Part shown: piece by piece, positions 1-9,915 of the stretch | How positions within the stretch are numbered: position 1 is the stretch's first letter | How the letters are laid out: each line of letters opens with the position of its first letter | Source of the DNA: DASZFV01 sp036494575 | GTDB lineage: Bacteria > Myxococcota_A > Polyangia > Fen-1088 | Direction of reading: 5' to 3' | Assembly (NCBI GenBank): GCA_036494575.1 | Contig: DASXOE010000154.1 | Coordinates: forward strand, 1 to 64,000 | Length of the DNA: 64,000 bases | Notes under the pieces: generated by a model | What the model was told of the DNA's origin: nothing | Databases searched by the model: none | What the model saw: the letters and a program-made list of their open reading frames with translations, nothing else | Program-made: the position numbers and the translations under genes

Positions 1-1330
1 CGTGCAAGGGTTGCCGTCGTTGCAAGACGTCCCGTCGGCCTTGTTGGGGTTCGAGCAGAGCCCGGTGCTGGGGTCGCAGGTTCCGGCGACGTGGCACTGG
101 TCGAGCGCGGAGCACGGCACCGGGCTCGCGCCCGTGCAGACGCCGGCCTGACAGGCGTCGATCTGCGTGCAGGCGTCGCCGTCGTTGCAGGCGGTGCCGT
201 CGAGCTTGTCGGGGTTCGAGCAGAGTCCCGTGCCTGGGTTGCAGGTGCCGGCGGCGTGGCACTGGTCGAGCGGGAAACACGTCACGGCATTCGCGCCCGT
301 GCACGTGCCGGCCTGGCAGCTGTCGGTCTGCGTGCAAGAGTTGCCATCGTTGCAGGACGTCCCATCGGGCTTGCTGGGGTTCGAGCAGACACCGGTGCCC
401 GGGTTGCAGGTGCCTGGGGCGTGGCACTGGTCGTTTGCCGAGCAGGTCACGGTGTTCGCGCCCGTGCACGCGCCAGCCTGGCAGGTGTCGGTCTGCGTGC
501 AAGGGTTGCCGTCGTTGCAAGACGTCCCGTCGGCCTTGTTGGGGTTCGAGCAGGCGCCGGTGACAATGTTGCAGGTGCCGGCGGTGTGGCACTGGTCGAT
601 TGCCGAGCAGGTCACGGTGTTCGCGCCCGTGCATGCGCCGGCCTGGCAGGTGTCGGTCTGCGTGCAAGAGTTGCCATCGTTGCAGGACGCCCCGTCGGCC
701 TTGTTGGGGTTCGAGCAGACGCCGGTGCCGGGGTTGCAAGTGCCGGCGGCATGGCACTGGTCGAGGGCCGCGCATGTCACGGGGCTCGCGCCCGTGCACG
801 TGCCGGCCTGGCAGGTGTCGGTCTGCGTGCAAAAGTTGCCGTCGTTGCAAGACGTCCCATCGGCCTTGTTGGGGTTCGTGCAGACGCCCGTACCGGTGTT
901 GCAGGTCCCGGCCACGTGGCACTGATCGCTCGCCACGCACGTCACCGGGTTGCCGCCCGTGCAGATCCCGGACTGACACGTGTCGGTCTGCGTGCACGCG
1001 TTCCCGTCGCTGCACGCCGCTCCGTTTGCCGCGGCCGGGTTCGTGCACACGCCCGTACTGGTGTTGCAGGTTCCGGCCGTGTGGCACTGGTCGAGCGCAG
1101 CACAGATCACCGGGTTGGCCCCCGTGCACGAGCCGGCTTGGCAGGTGTCCGACTGCGTGCAGGCGTTGCCGTCGTCGCAAGCAGTACCGTTCGCCACCGT
1201 CGTGTGGACACAACCGGTCGCGGGATTGCAGCTGTCGGCCGTGCAAGGGTTGCCGTCGTCGCACGAGATGCTCGCGCTCGAACAGGCCCCGCCCGCGCAG
1301 GTCCCGGCCGACACGTGACACTTGTCGGTC
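1..1330. repeat. Tandem 165-bp coding repeats
   Basis: About eight units with a strict 165-bp period (55 codons). The recurring block reading gttgccgtcgttgcaa or a close variant starts near 13, 178, 343, 508, 673, 838, 1003 and 1168. Copies nearest the window edge are the most alike and those above 1000 are more diverged. This fits ongoing expansion or homogenisation of the C-terminal half of the Cys-rich lipoprotein. The array runs off the window, so the total copy number is unknown. Confidence 0.93.
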
Positions 1331-4300
1331 GTCGTACAGGCGTCCCCGTCGGTGTTCTGGCAGGTGCCCGTGGCGTTGCAGGCCTGGCAGGTGCCGCAGG
1401 CACTGCTCGTACAGCAGAAGCCGTCGGTGCAGTTGCCGCTGATGCACTGGCTCGGTGTCGTGCACGCGAGGCCGTTCGCTTTGAGGGCGCAACTCTTGGT
1501 CGCGCCCGCGCCCTGGCACGTGGAGGGCGCGACGCAGTCGCTGTCGCCGGCGCAGGTCGTCTTGCACGCAGCGGCGCCGCAGACATACGGCGAACAGCTC
1601 GACGTGATCGGAGTGGCGCAGCTCCCCGCGCCCGTGCAGTGGGAGACGGGCGTGAAGGTCGACACCGCGCACGAGGCGGCCCCGCAGGCCGCGCCCACGC
1701 CAGCCTGCTGGCAGGCGCCGGCGCCGTTGCAGTTGCCCGTGTTGCCGCAGGGCGGGTTCGCGGAGCAGCCGGTGTGCGGCTCGGGCACGCCGACGCCGAC
1801 GTTCGCGCACGCGCCCGTCGCGCAGGCCTGGCACAGGCCGCACGACGACGACCCGCAGCACACGCCGTCGACACAGAAGTTGCCCGTGAGGCAGTCGGTC
1901 GTCGTCGCGCAGCTCTGGCCGAGCCGCCGCTTGGTGCCGCACAGGTTGGTCTGGGGGTCACAGATGTCCGGCGACAAGCAGTCGGCGTCCACCGTGCACG
2001 CGGCCTTGCACGCAGAGATTCCGTTGCACAGGTAGGGCGCGCACGACAGCTTGGTCGCCGGCTGGCAGATGCCGTCGCCGTCGCAGGAGCGGACCTGCGT
2101 GAGCGTCGACGCGCTGGCGGGGCACGAGGCCGCCTCGCAGGCCGTGCCCGCGGCGTAGACGCGGCACGCACCGCTGCCGTCGCAGGCACCGTCGGTGCCG
2201 CAGCTCGCGGCGCCCTGGTCGACGCACCGGCTGCGCGGGTCGGCGCCGCCGGCCGGAATGTTCGAGCAGTGGCCGAGAGCGCCCGAGAGCACGCACGACC
2301 GACAGGTGCCGGCGCACGCCTCGTCGCAGCACGCGCCCTGGGCGCAGAAGCCAGACACGCACTCGGTCCCATCGGCGCACGTCTTGCCGACGCCTTTGAG
2401 GCCGCACGAGCCGTTCGCGCACACGGCGGGCGCGGCGCAGTCGAGGTCGCTCGTGCAGCCGCCCTTGCACACGTCCGCGCCGCACTGGAACGGGAAGCAC
2501 GAGCTCGCGGCCGGCGTCACGCACGCGCCCTGGCCGTCGCAGGACGAGCCGGGCGTGAAGGTCGTCGTGCCGACCGCGCACGTCGAGCCCTTGCAGGCCG
2601 TGCCCTGCGGGTAGCTCTGGCACGCGCCGGCCTGGCACTTGCCGTTCGTGCCGCAGCTCGCGGCGCCGGCATCGACGCAGATGTTGGCGGGATCGCGCGC
2701 GTCGTTCGCGACGTTCGTGCACGTGCCGAGGGCACCGGTGAGCGCGCAGGAGGTGCACGCGCCATTGCAGGCCGTGTCGCAGCAGACGCCCTGCGCGCAG
2801 AAGGTCGACTGACACTCGCTCGCAGTGGAGCAGGAGGCGCCGCGCATCTTCGTGCCGCACGAGTTTCCGTTGCACACGTTGGGCGCGACGCAGTTGCCGT
2901 CGATCGCGCAGGCGTTGAAGCAAGTGTTGCCGTTGCAAACGTACGGGGCGCAGGGCAACGAGTCGGGAGGCGCGCACTGGCCCGTCGCGGTGCACGTCGA
3001 CGGCGGCGTGTAGACGTTGCCCGAGCAGCTCTCGGGTGCGCACACCGTTCCATCCTTGTACTTCTGGCAGCCGCCGACGCCGTCGCAGCGGCCGTTCGCC
3101 CCGCATGTCGTCGCACCCTGGTCGGCGCACACGCCCTTCGAATCGACCGCGCCCACGGCGAGCGGCGTGCAGTGTCCCATCGTCGACAAGAGCGCGCAGC
3201 TCCGACAGCCGCCCACGCACGCGCCGTCGCAGCACACGCCCTCGACGCACGTACCGGAGACGCACTCGCCGTCGGCCGCGCACGGCTGGCCCAGGTTCTT
3301 CTTGCCGCACTGACCGCCCACGCAGGCGTGACCGCTCTCGCAGTCCGAGTCGGTGGCGCACGATTGTGTGCACGCGCCGGCCGTGCACAAGAAGGGCGAG
3401 CAGATCTGCACGCCCTGCGGCCGACAGGTCCCGCGCCCGTCGCACGTGCCGGGCGTGTTGCGCCGCGTGCCGGTGCAGGAGGGCGCGATGCAGATCGTCT
3501 CGGGCGCGTAGGTCTCGCAGCCACCGAAGCCGTCGCACTTGCCCGTGGCGCCGCAGCTCGCCGCGCCTTGATCCACGCAGATGCCGCGGGGGTCCGCCAC
3601 GCCTCCGTCGATGGGCCAGCAGGTCCCCTTGCGATCGGGGAGGGCGCACGACACGCAGCCGCCCTGGCAGGCGACGTTGCAGCACACACCGTCTGCGCAG
3701 AAGCCGGACGCGCAGTCCGCGTTCTTGGCGCAGTTCGCGCCCTTCATCTTCTCGCCGCAGCTGGCGCTCACGCACTGCTGGCCGCTCGTGCACTGGCTCG
3801 ACTGGGTGCACGACTCGTAGCAGGCGCCTTTCGTCGCGTCGCACGAGTAGGGGGCGCAGATGGTCGTCGGTCCGGCCTTACAGCGCCCGAGACCGTCGCA
3901 GGCCAGGGCCCCGATGACGGCCGCTCCGTCGCACGTTCCGGCGTGGCAGATCGTGCCGGCGACATGACGGCGGCAGCCGCCCGCGCCGTCGCACGTGCCG
4001 TCGAAGCCGCAGGTCGAGGCCGCGGCGGTCACGCAGGCCGTCGCGTTGCGCGGGGTCGCGCCCGCGACCACGAAGGTGCACGTTCCCGCCGAACCGGCCG
4101 CTCCGCAGGTCTTGCACGCCTCCGTGCAGGTCGTCGTGCAGCAGATGCCATCGACGCAGAAGTTGCTCGCGCAGTCGGACGCGCAACCACAGGTCTGTCC
4201 GGCGGCCCGCTTGACGGCGGTGTCCCCGATGCACGCGGCGTCGGGCGACGGCGCTTCGGCTGGCGCATCCCGGCTCTCGGCCGCCGCGTCACCCGCGTCG

Positions 4301-4446
4301 ACGCGACCGTCGGCGCTGGCGTCTGCGTGTGGGGTCGTCGGAGAGCGGCCGCCGCAGCCGACGAGCCCGACGATGAGGGTCGACGCCGCGGCGATGGCAC
4401 CCACCCGCCCTCTGGTAGCCACAGCCGCTACGCCAAGAGTCCCCAT
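1..4446 (-). CDS. Large Cys-rich repeat lipoprotein, 5' part (3' end outside window)
   Basis: The frame is open from an ATG at 4446 to the window edge with no stop, so at least 1482 residues are present. The N-terminus is a lipoprotein signal (hydrophobic stretch ending LIVGLVGC) followed by an Ala/Asp-rich spacer. Next come about five long Cys-rich modules of 440-475 bp each, with recurring CCD/CC(T)xxC, DQGAASCGT and CDGxGxC motifs. The last third is a tandem array of 55-residue units with the pattern CxDGNxCTQTDxCQAGxCTG...DQCHxxGTCNxxTGxC. Such proteins are typical of Myxococcota and are presumably outer-surface, disulphide-rich stalks or adhesins; the role is inferred. The opposite strand carries a fortuitous 1453-codon open frame, rejected because the Cys pattern is only on this strand. 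Confidence 0.88.
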   Translation of the reverse strand, partial: MGTLGVAAVATRGRVGAIAAASTLIVGLVGCGGRSPTTPHADASADGRVDAGDAAAESRDAPAEAPSPDAACIGDTAVKRAAGQTCGCASDCASNFCVDGICCTTTCTEACKTCGAAGSAGTCTFVVAGATPRNATACVTAAASTCGFDGTCDGAGGCRRHVAGTICHAGTCDGAAVIGALACDGLGRCKAGPTTICAPYSCDATKGACYESCTQSSQCTSGQQCVSASCGEKMKGANCAKNADCASGFCADGVCCNVACQGGCVSCALPDRKGTCWPIDGGVADPRGICVDQGAASCGATGKCDGFGGCETYAPETICIAPSCTGTRRNTPGTCDGRGTCRPQGVQICSPFLCTAGACTQSCATDSDCESGHACVGGQCGKKNLGQPCAADGECVSGTCVEGVCCDGACVGGCRSCALLSTMGHCTPLAVGAVDSKGVCADQGATTCGANGRCDGVGGCQKYKDGTVCAPESCSGNVYTPPSTCTATGQCAPPDSLPCAPYVCNGNTCFNACAIDGNCVAPNVCNGNSCGTKMRGASCSTASECQSTFCAQGVCCDTACNGACTSCALTGALGTCTNVANDARDPANICVDAGAASCGTNGKCQAGACQSYPQGTACKGSTCAVGTTTFTPGSSCDGQGACVTPAASSCFPFQCGADVCKGGCTSDLDCAAPAVCANGSCGLKGVGKTCADGTECVSGFCAQGACCDEACAGTCRSCVLSGALGHCSNIPAGGADPRSRCVDQGAASCGTDGACDGSGACRVYAAGTACEAASCPASASTLTQVRSCDGDGICQPATKLSCAPYLCNGISACKAACTVDADCLSPDICDPQTNLCGTKRRLGQSCATTTDCLTGNFCVDGVCCGSSSCGLCQACATGACANVGVGVPEPHTGCSANPPCGNTGNCNGAGACQQAGVGAACGAASCAVSTFTPVSHCTGAGSCATPITSSCSPYVCGAAACKTTCAGDSDCVAPSTCQGAGATKSCALKANGLACTTPSQCISGNCTDGFCCTSSACGTCQACNATGTCQNTDGDACTTTDKCHVSAGTCAGGACSSASISCDDGNPCTADSCNPATGCVHTTVANGTACDDGNACTQSDTCQAGSCTGANPVICAALDQCHTAGTCNTSTGVCTNPAAANGAACSDGNACTQTDTCQSGICTGGNPVTCVASDQCHVAGTCNTGTGVCTNPNKADGTSCNDGNFCTQTDTCQAGTCTGASPVTCAALDQCHAAGTCNPGTGVCSNPNKADGASCNDGNSCTQTDTCQAGACTGANTVTCSAIDQCHTAGTCNIVTGACSNPNKADGTSCNDGNPCTQTDTCQAGACTGANTVTCSANDQCHAPGTCNPGTGVCSNPSKPDGTSCNDGNSCTQTDSCQAGTCTGANAVTCFPLDQCHAAGTCNPGTGLCSNPDKLDGTACNDGDACTQIDACQAGVCTGASPVPCSALDQCHVAGTCDPSTGLCSNPNKADGTSCNDGNPCT

Positions 4447-4556
4447 GGTTAAAGGAACAGTTACCGTATCATGGGTCCGTCCGAGCCCGCAAATCGCCCG
4501 CGCCCGCGCGCTCGAAGCGCCGATCTCAGTTGATGTTCAGCGTGCCGCCACGGCGT

Positions 4557-4889
4557 TCAGCGCCGCTCGGTCCACGGGCTGTCGTTCTCCGTCGGGACGA
4601 ACGGAGGGCGCCGTTCGCGCGACGCGGCGGCCAGGAGCACGCCCAGGATCACGAACGGCCAGCCGAACGTGAAGTACGTCTGCGCCGTGTCGAGGATCTT
4701 GGCCTCGCCCTCGGTGACGTACACGCGGGTCTGGTGACTGACGACCACGGGTGTGATGCGACCCGCCACGGTGTCGCGGCCGCGCGGCATGGCCGAGGCG
4801 TACCTGTTCTCGAGGATGAAGGTTCGGCTCACCAGGAACAGGCCGAGCACGATCGAAGCGATCGAGATCGCTCGGGGCAGGATCTTCAC
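4557..4889 (-). CDS. Small two-TM membrane protein, function unknown
   Basis: A 110-residue protein starting at GTG 4889, preceded by a GAAGGA ribosome-binding site. Membrane segments lie at about residues 5-22 and 70-88, leaving a loop of about 45 residues with a V-V-V-S-H-Q-T-R-V-Y-V pattern between them. The arrangement resembles DUF3592-type proteins, where a beta-rich domain sits between two helices, but the match is weak. It lies alone between the repeat lipoprotein and the acyl-CoA dehydrogenase operon. A longer frame at 4537-4959 has no protein-like hydrophobic pattern and is a shadow. Confidence 0.7.
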   Translation of the reverse strand: MKILPRAISIASIVLGLFLVSRTFILENRYASAMPRGRDTVAGRITPVVVSHQTRVYVTEGEAKILDTAQTYFTFGWPFVILGVLLAAASRERRPPFVPTENDSPWTERR

Positions 4890-4986
4890 GCGCGTCCTTC
4901 AGCCATCGGGCGAGTTGGAGTATACAGGCGCTGGAGCCGCGAAACATGCGCGTCCGCACTCGGCAATCAGTAGCGGCGCGCGCGGC

Positions 4987-6099
4987 TCACAACAGGTCGC
5001 GCGCGATGACGAGCTTCTGGATCTCGCTCGTGCCCTCGTAGATGCGCAGCGCGCGGACCTCGCGATAGAGGCGCTCGACGACGACCCCCCGCAGGACGCC
5101 CGTCCCGCCGTGGAGCTGCAAGGCCGCGTCGACGATGCGTCCGGCCGCCTCGGTCGCGAACAGCTTGGCCATCGAAGACGGGCCGTCGAGGCGCGTCTCG
5201 GAGGTCGCCGTCTCGCGCAGCCAGGCCGCGCGGTAGGTCAACAGACGCGCGGCCTCGAGCTCCGTCGCCATCTCGGCGAGCTTGGCGCGCACGCTCTCGT
5301 GCTCGGCGAGTGCGACGCCGCCGCGCCGGCGCTCGCGCACGAACGCGCGCGTCTCCGCGAGAGCGCGCGCCGCCATTCCGCAGGCGGCGGCGCCCACGGT
5401 GGGACGCATGAGCTCGAGCGTGCGCAGGGCGAGCGCGACGCCGTCGCCTTCCTCGCCGAGGCGGGCCGCCGCCGGGACCCGCACACCCTCGAGGCGAACG
5501 TTCGCGAGCTCGTGCTCGCCGAGGTTCGGCGTCGCCGTGAGCGAGAGCCCGGGCGTCGGCTTTGGGACGACGAACGCCGAGACCGCGCGCTTGGTGCCGC
5601 TCTCGCCCGTGCGCGCGAACACGACGAGCACCGTGGCGGCAACCGCGCCCGAGATGAGGACCTTCTCGCCGTCGAGCCGATAGCCGTCGCCCTCGCGGCT
5701 CGCCGTCGTCGCGAGCGCGCCGACGTCGGAGCCGGAGTCTCGCTCGGTGAGCGCGAAGCCGCCGCGCGCCTCGCCGCGCGCCAGGGCGGGCAGCCAGCGC
5801 TGCCGCTGCTCCTTCGTCCCCGCCCAGGAGATGGGCAGCGCGGCGAGCGTCTGCACGGCGAGCGCGGCGTCGCAATCGGCCGCGACGCCCGCCAGCACCT
5901 CGCGCGCGACGACCAGCGCGAGGGGCGAGACGTCGTCGGCGACGCCGCCATAGCTCGACGGGACGCAGAGCTCGAGCGCGCCAGCCTCGGCCAGGAACCG
6001 CGCGGCGTCGTCGGGCGCCGCGCGCGGCGACAGCGTGCGCACGAGCCCGTCGAGCTTGTCGCGCAGGCGGTCGTGGCGATCGTCGGTGAATGGGCGCAT
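4987..6099 (-). CDS. Acyl-CoA dehydrogenase family protein
   Basis: A 370-residue FAD enzyme of the acyl-CoA dehydrogenase fold, which alpha,beta-dehydrogenates acyl-CoA thioesters and passes electrons to ETF. Seen: an ALTERDSGSD motif (the ALTEPxAGSD flavin/substrate signature) around residue 125 and a C-terminal IYEGTSEIQK motif whose Glu355 is the usual catalytic base. Length is normal for the family. It lies 3 nt downstream of an enoyl-CoA hydratase-like gene, which itself overlaps a RidA gene, so all three are one operon likely serving beta-oxidation or branched/aromatic acyl-CoA degradation. The exact substrate cannot be read from sequence. Confidence 0.92.
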   Translation of the reverse strand: MRPFTDDRHDRLRDKLDGLVRTLSPRAAPDDAARFLAEAGALELCVPSSYGGVADDVSPLALVVAREVLAGVAADCDAALAVQTLAALPISWAGTKEQRQRWLPALARGEARGGFALTERDSGSDVGALATTASREGDGYRLDGEKVLISGAVAATVLVVFARTGESGTKRAVSAFVVPKPTPGLSLTATPNLGEHELANVRLEGVRVPAAARLGEEGDGVALALRTLELMRPTVGAAACGMAARALAETRAFVRERRRGGVALAEHESVRAKLAEMATELEAARLLTYRAAWLRETATSETRLDGPSSMAKLFATEAAGRIVDAALQLHGGTGVLRGVVVERLYREVRALRIYEGTSEIQKLVIARDLL

Positions 6100-6102
6100 C
6101 GT

Positions 6103-6873
6103 TCAGCCGCGGCCGTGGCGCCGCGCCGCCGTGCGGAAGGCCTCCGATCGCAGGCACTCGGCCTGCGCGAGCGCCTCGGCCTCGATGGCGGACCCGAGGT
6201 CGAGGTGCGCCTCGCGGTTGAGCATGCGCTTCGTGACGGCGTGCGCGTCCGTCGGCCCGGCCGCGAGCTTCGCCGCGAGGACGCGCGCCGTCGTCGCGAG
6301 CTCCGCGTGCGGCACGTAGTAGTTGATGAGGCCGAAGCGGTTCGCGACTTCGCCGTCGATGACGTGGCCGAGCATGAGCAGCTCGGTGGCGCGCGCGAGG
6401 CCCACCATGCGCGGCAAGAGCCAGGCCGCGCCCATGTCGGCGCCCGACAGACCGAGCTTCGCGAACACGAAGCCGAAACGCGCGCGCTCGGACGCCACGC
6501 GGAAGTCCGCGGCGAGCGCCAGCACGGCGCCGGCGCCCACGGCCGCGCCCCCGACGGCGGCCACGATGGGCTTTTCGAGCTCGCGCATCGCGAGCACCGC
6601 GTCGCCCGCGAGGCGCGTGAAGGCCAAGATTTGCTGCGCGCTCATGTCGGCGAGGGGCGCGACGATCTTGTGCCTGTCGCCGCCCGAGCAGAAGCCCTCG
6701 CCCGCCCCCGTCAGCACGACGGCGCGGACGGCATCCTCGCGCGCGAAGCCGCGGAACGTGTCACGGAGCGCGGCGTAGCCCCCGAACGTCAGGGCGTTCA
6801 TGGTCTCGGGGCGGTTGAAGGTGACGGTGGCGACGCCGTCCGCCGCGCGCGCGACCAGCAGCTCGTCCGTCAC
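6103..6873 (-). CDS. Enoyl-CoA hydratase/isomerase family protein
   Basis: A 256-residue crotonase-fold protein. The N-terminal VTFNRPETMNAL block, the oxyanion-hole sequence GFCSGGD and the AAVGGAAVGAGAVLALAADFR core are clear. Where mitochondrial crotonase has its first catalytic Glu (QPE in the FGQPE block), this protein reads FGFVF, so that Glu is replaced, while a Glu at the second catalytic position (ARATELL) is kept. It may therefore be an isomerase or another crotonase-family enzyme rather than a classical hydratase. The gene overlaps the RidA gene by 4 nt (ATGA) and is followed by the acyl-CoA dehydrogenase. Confidence 0.9.
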   Translation of the reverse strand: MTDELLVARAADGVATVTFNRPETMNALTFGGYAALRDTFRGFAREDAVRAVVLTGAGEGFCSGGDRHKIVAPLADMSAQQILAFTRLAGDAVLAMRELEKPIVAAVGGAAVGAGAVLALAADFRVASERARFGFVFAKLGLSGADMGAAWLLPRMVGLARATELLMLGHVIDGEVANRFGLINYYVPHAELATTARVLAAKLAAGPTDAHAVTKRMLNREAHLDLGSAIEAEALAQAECLRSEAFRTAARRHGRG

Positions 6874-7262
6874 GGCAGCACCGCCAGCGCGGAGATCTCG
6901 ACGAGCGCGCCCGCCTCGGCGAGGCCGCCCACCTCGACGAGCGTCATCGCCGGGTAGTGCCGCCCGGCCCGTCTGCGCCAGACCCCTCCCAACGCCTCGC
7001 GAGCGGCGATGTACGCCCCAACGTCGAGCACATAGATCGTCATCGAGACCAGATCGTCGATCCGTCCGCCCGCGGCGCCCACCACCTCCGCGACGTTGCC
7101 GAGGGCCTTGTCGAACTGCGCGACCAGGTCGTCCCCGACGAGGCGCCCGTCAGACCCGGCGCCGATCTGTCCCGCGATGGCGAGCACCTGTCCCCGTGAG
7201 AGCGTGCCGTGTGAAAAGCCGCTCGGCCGGGGCCATCCTTCGGGCTTGATCACGTCCGACAT
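6870..7262 (-). CDS. RidA/YjgF/UK114 family protein
   Basis: About 130 residues. RidA proteins form trimers that hydrolyse reactive enamine/imine intermediates; many paralogues sit in catabolic operons. Seen: a GxLSRGQVLAIAGQIG N-terminal strand pattern, the DDLVSMTIYVLDVGAY block and a C-terminal MTLVEVGGLAEAGALVEISA strand, all standard for the fold. The usual C-terminal catalytic Arg appears displaced, so the imine-deaminase activity is uncertain. I chose the internal ATG at 7262 because MSDVIKPEGW matches usual family starts; a longer start at 7289 is possible. First gene of the acyl-CoA operon. Confidence 0.85.
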   Translation of the reverse strand: MSDVIKPEGWPRPSGFSHGTLSRGQVLAIAGQIGAGSDGRLVGDDLVAQFDKALGNVAEVVGAAGGRIDDLVSMTIYVLDVGAYIAAREALGGVWRRRAGRHYPAMTLVEVGGLAEAGALVEISALAVLP

Positions 7263-7322
7263 CGCCGGTTCGCACGCTACCGCAATCATGTCTCCCGAGG
7301 ATCTCGATCTGCCTGCATCTCT

Positions 7323-7346
7323 AATATCAGGTAATTAAATGATATT
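7323..7346. promoter_or_regulatory. AT-rich 7-bp inverted repeat upstream of fmdB-groESL
   Basis: AATATCA at 7323-7329 pairs perfectly with TGATATT at 7340-7346 across a 10-nt AT-rich spacer. It lies in an AT island (7318-7360) that stands out sharply from the GC-rich surroundings and is followed by the 8-bp palindrome AATTAATT at 7351-7358. It sits in the divergent region between the RidA operon and fmdB-groESL. An operator or an UP-type promoter element is plausible; no regulator is identified. Confidence 0.5.
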
Positions 7347-7356
7347 TCAGAATTAA

Positions 7357-7365
7357 TTAGCACTC
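7357..7365 (+). promoter_or_regulatory. CIRCE half-site (HrcA operator-like)
   Basis: TTAGCACTC is a 9/9 match to the left arm of the CIRCE element (TTAGCACTC-N9-GAGTGCTAA), the HrcA operator found before groESL operons. The expected right arm at 7375-7383 reads GCTTGACAG, only about 4/9 matched, and coincides with the -35 box. It may be a degenerate CIRCE or a chance half-site; its place right before a groESL promoter makes chance less likely. Confidence 0.5.
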
Positions 7366-7376
7366 TCGCCTGTCGC

Positions 7377-7404
7377 TTGACAGGCCGGAAACGGTGTCTA
7401 TGCT
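7377..7404 (+). promoter_or_regulatory. Sigma-70-type promoter for fmdB-groES-groEL
   Basis: A perfect -35 hexamer TTGACA (7377-7382) is followed after 16 nt by a -10 hexamer TATGCT (7399-7404). Initiation near 7411 would put the fmdB ATG (7416) almost at the 5' end of the transcript, giving a very short leader. This is the clearest vegetative promoter in the window. Confidence 0.65.
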
Positions 7405-7415
7405 CCGTGCGGCCG

Positions 7416-7793
7416 ATGCCCATCTACGAGTACGCCTGCGGCGCCTGCGGACACCGCTTCGAGGAGTGGCAGAAGATGTCGGACAAGCCCGTCCGCACCT
7501 GCCCCAAATGCAAGGCGAAGAAGGTCGAGAAGCTCATCAGCCAGACCAGCTTCACGCTGAAGGGCGGCGGCTGGTACTCGGACCTCTACGCGGGGCCCAA
7601 ACCGGCCGGCGCGGCCAAGGACTCGAGCGAAGGCTCGTCCTCGGACGCCTCGGGCACCGCCAAAGAGAGCAAAGAGACCAAGTCCGACGCAAGCGCGGCC
7701 AGCGGGACCACTGGCAGCGGCGGAAAGCCGTCCAGCGGAGCGAAGGCGGCGGGCGACAAACCGAACAAGACGAAAAAGCCGGGCGCCGCCTGA
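7416..7793 (+). CDS. FmdB-family zinc ribbon protein
   Basis: 125 residues. The N-terminus MPIYEYACGACG...TCPKCKAKK is the typical FmdB zinc ribbon with two CxxC knuckles (a putative regulatory zinc-ribbon family of unclear function). After a short conserved KLISQTSF/GGGWYSDLY segment, the last 60 residues are a Ser/Gly/Ala/Lys low-complexity tail ending in basic residues. It is the first gene after the promoter and lies 50 nt before groES, so it probably belongs to the chaperonin transcript. The ATG at 7416 is chosen because family members start exactly with MPxYEY. Confidence 0.9.
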   Translation: MPIYEYACGACGHRFEEWQKMSDKPVRTCPKCKAKKVEKLISQTSFTLKGGGWYSDLYAGPKPAGAAKDSSEGSSSDASGTAKESKETKSDASAASGTTGSGGKPSSGAKAAGDKPNKTKKPGAA

Positions 7794-7843
7794 TCGACGC
7801 GGGCGCGCATTTCGAACCACGACTGCACAAAGGAGAACGACAG

Positions 7844-8131
7844 ATGAAGATCAAGCCACTTTACGACCGCATTCTGGTGAAGCGCCTCGAGGAGCAGGAG
7901 AAGACCGCGGGCGGTCTCTACATCCCCGACACGGCGAAAGAGAAGCCCATGGAGGCGCTCGTCGTCGCCGTCGGCGCAGGCAAGGTCCAGGAGAACGGCT
8001 CGCTGCGCAAGCTCGAGGTCAAGGCGGGCGACAAGGTCCTCTTCTCGAAATACTCGGGCAGCGACATCAAGATCGACGGCACCGAGCACCTGATTTTGCG
8101 CGAGGACGACGTCCTCGCCGTCATTGAATAG
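7844..8131 (+). CDS. groES: Co-chaperonin GroES
   Basis: 95 residues, the normal GroES length. It caps the GroEL cavity in the cytoplasm during ATP-driven protein folding. Seen: MKIKPLYDRILVKR start, a mobile-loop region EEQEKTAGGLYIPDTAKEK with the family Gly-Gly-Leu/Ile-hydrophobic contact, and the end VLFSKYSGSDIKIDG...ILREDDVLAVIE. A strong ribosome-binding site (AGGAGA) lies 7 nt before the ATG. It is followed by groEL after a 104-nt spacer with strong RNA hairpins. Confidence 0.98.
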   Translation: MKIKPLYDRILVKRLEEQEKTAGGLYIPDTAKEKPMEALVVAVGAGKVQENGSLRKLEVKAGDKVLFSKYSGSDIKIDGTEHLILREDDVLAVIE

Positions 8132-8141
8132 ATGGAACCCT

Positions 8142-8190
8142 GGGAGGGTTCCCAAACCCTCCCGTGCTCGTTCAGACGAGCAAAGCTCGT
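8142..8190 (+). promoter_or_regulatory. Structured groES-groEL spacer with mutually exclusive hairpins
   Basis: Hairpin A is a perfect 9-bp stem GGGAGGGTT/AACCCTCCC (8142-8150 / 8155-8163) with a 4-nt loop. Directly after it, TGCTCGT (8165-8171) can pair with ACGAGCA (8176-8182), or ACGAGC (8176-8181) can instead pair with GCTCGT (8185-8190) around an AAA loop; the two cannot form together. No U-run follows, so this is more likely an mRNA-processing or translation-control element than a terminator. Confidence 0.6.
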
Positions 8191-8235
8191 CCTCACTCGG
8201 ATTGAACAGAATACCAACGTAGAACGGAGACAGTC

Positions 8236-9897
<1,662 letters not shown>

Positions 9898-9915
9898 GGC
9901 GGCATCGTAGCTCGG

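Noticed and set aside
91..4452. A 1453-codon open frame on the + strand
   Set aside because: It runs opposite the Cys-rich lipoprotein. The Cys/Asp/Gly motif pattern and lipobox exist only on the minus strand; the + frame is an Ala/Arg/Val mix caused by GC-rich third positions.
8191..8235. Terminator between groES and groEL
   Set aside because: The hairpins there lack a U-run and groEL has no separate promoter that I can see, so read-through is more likely.
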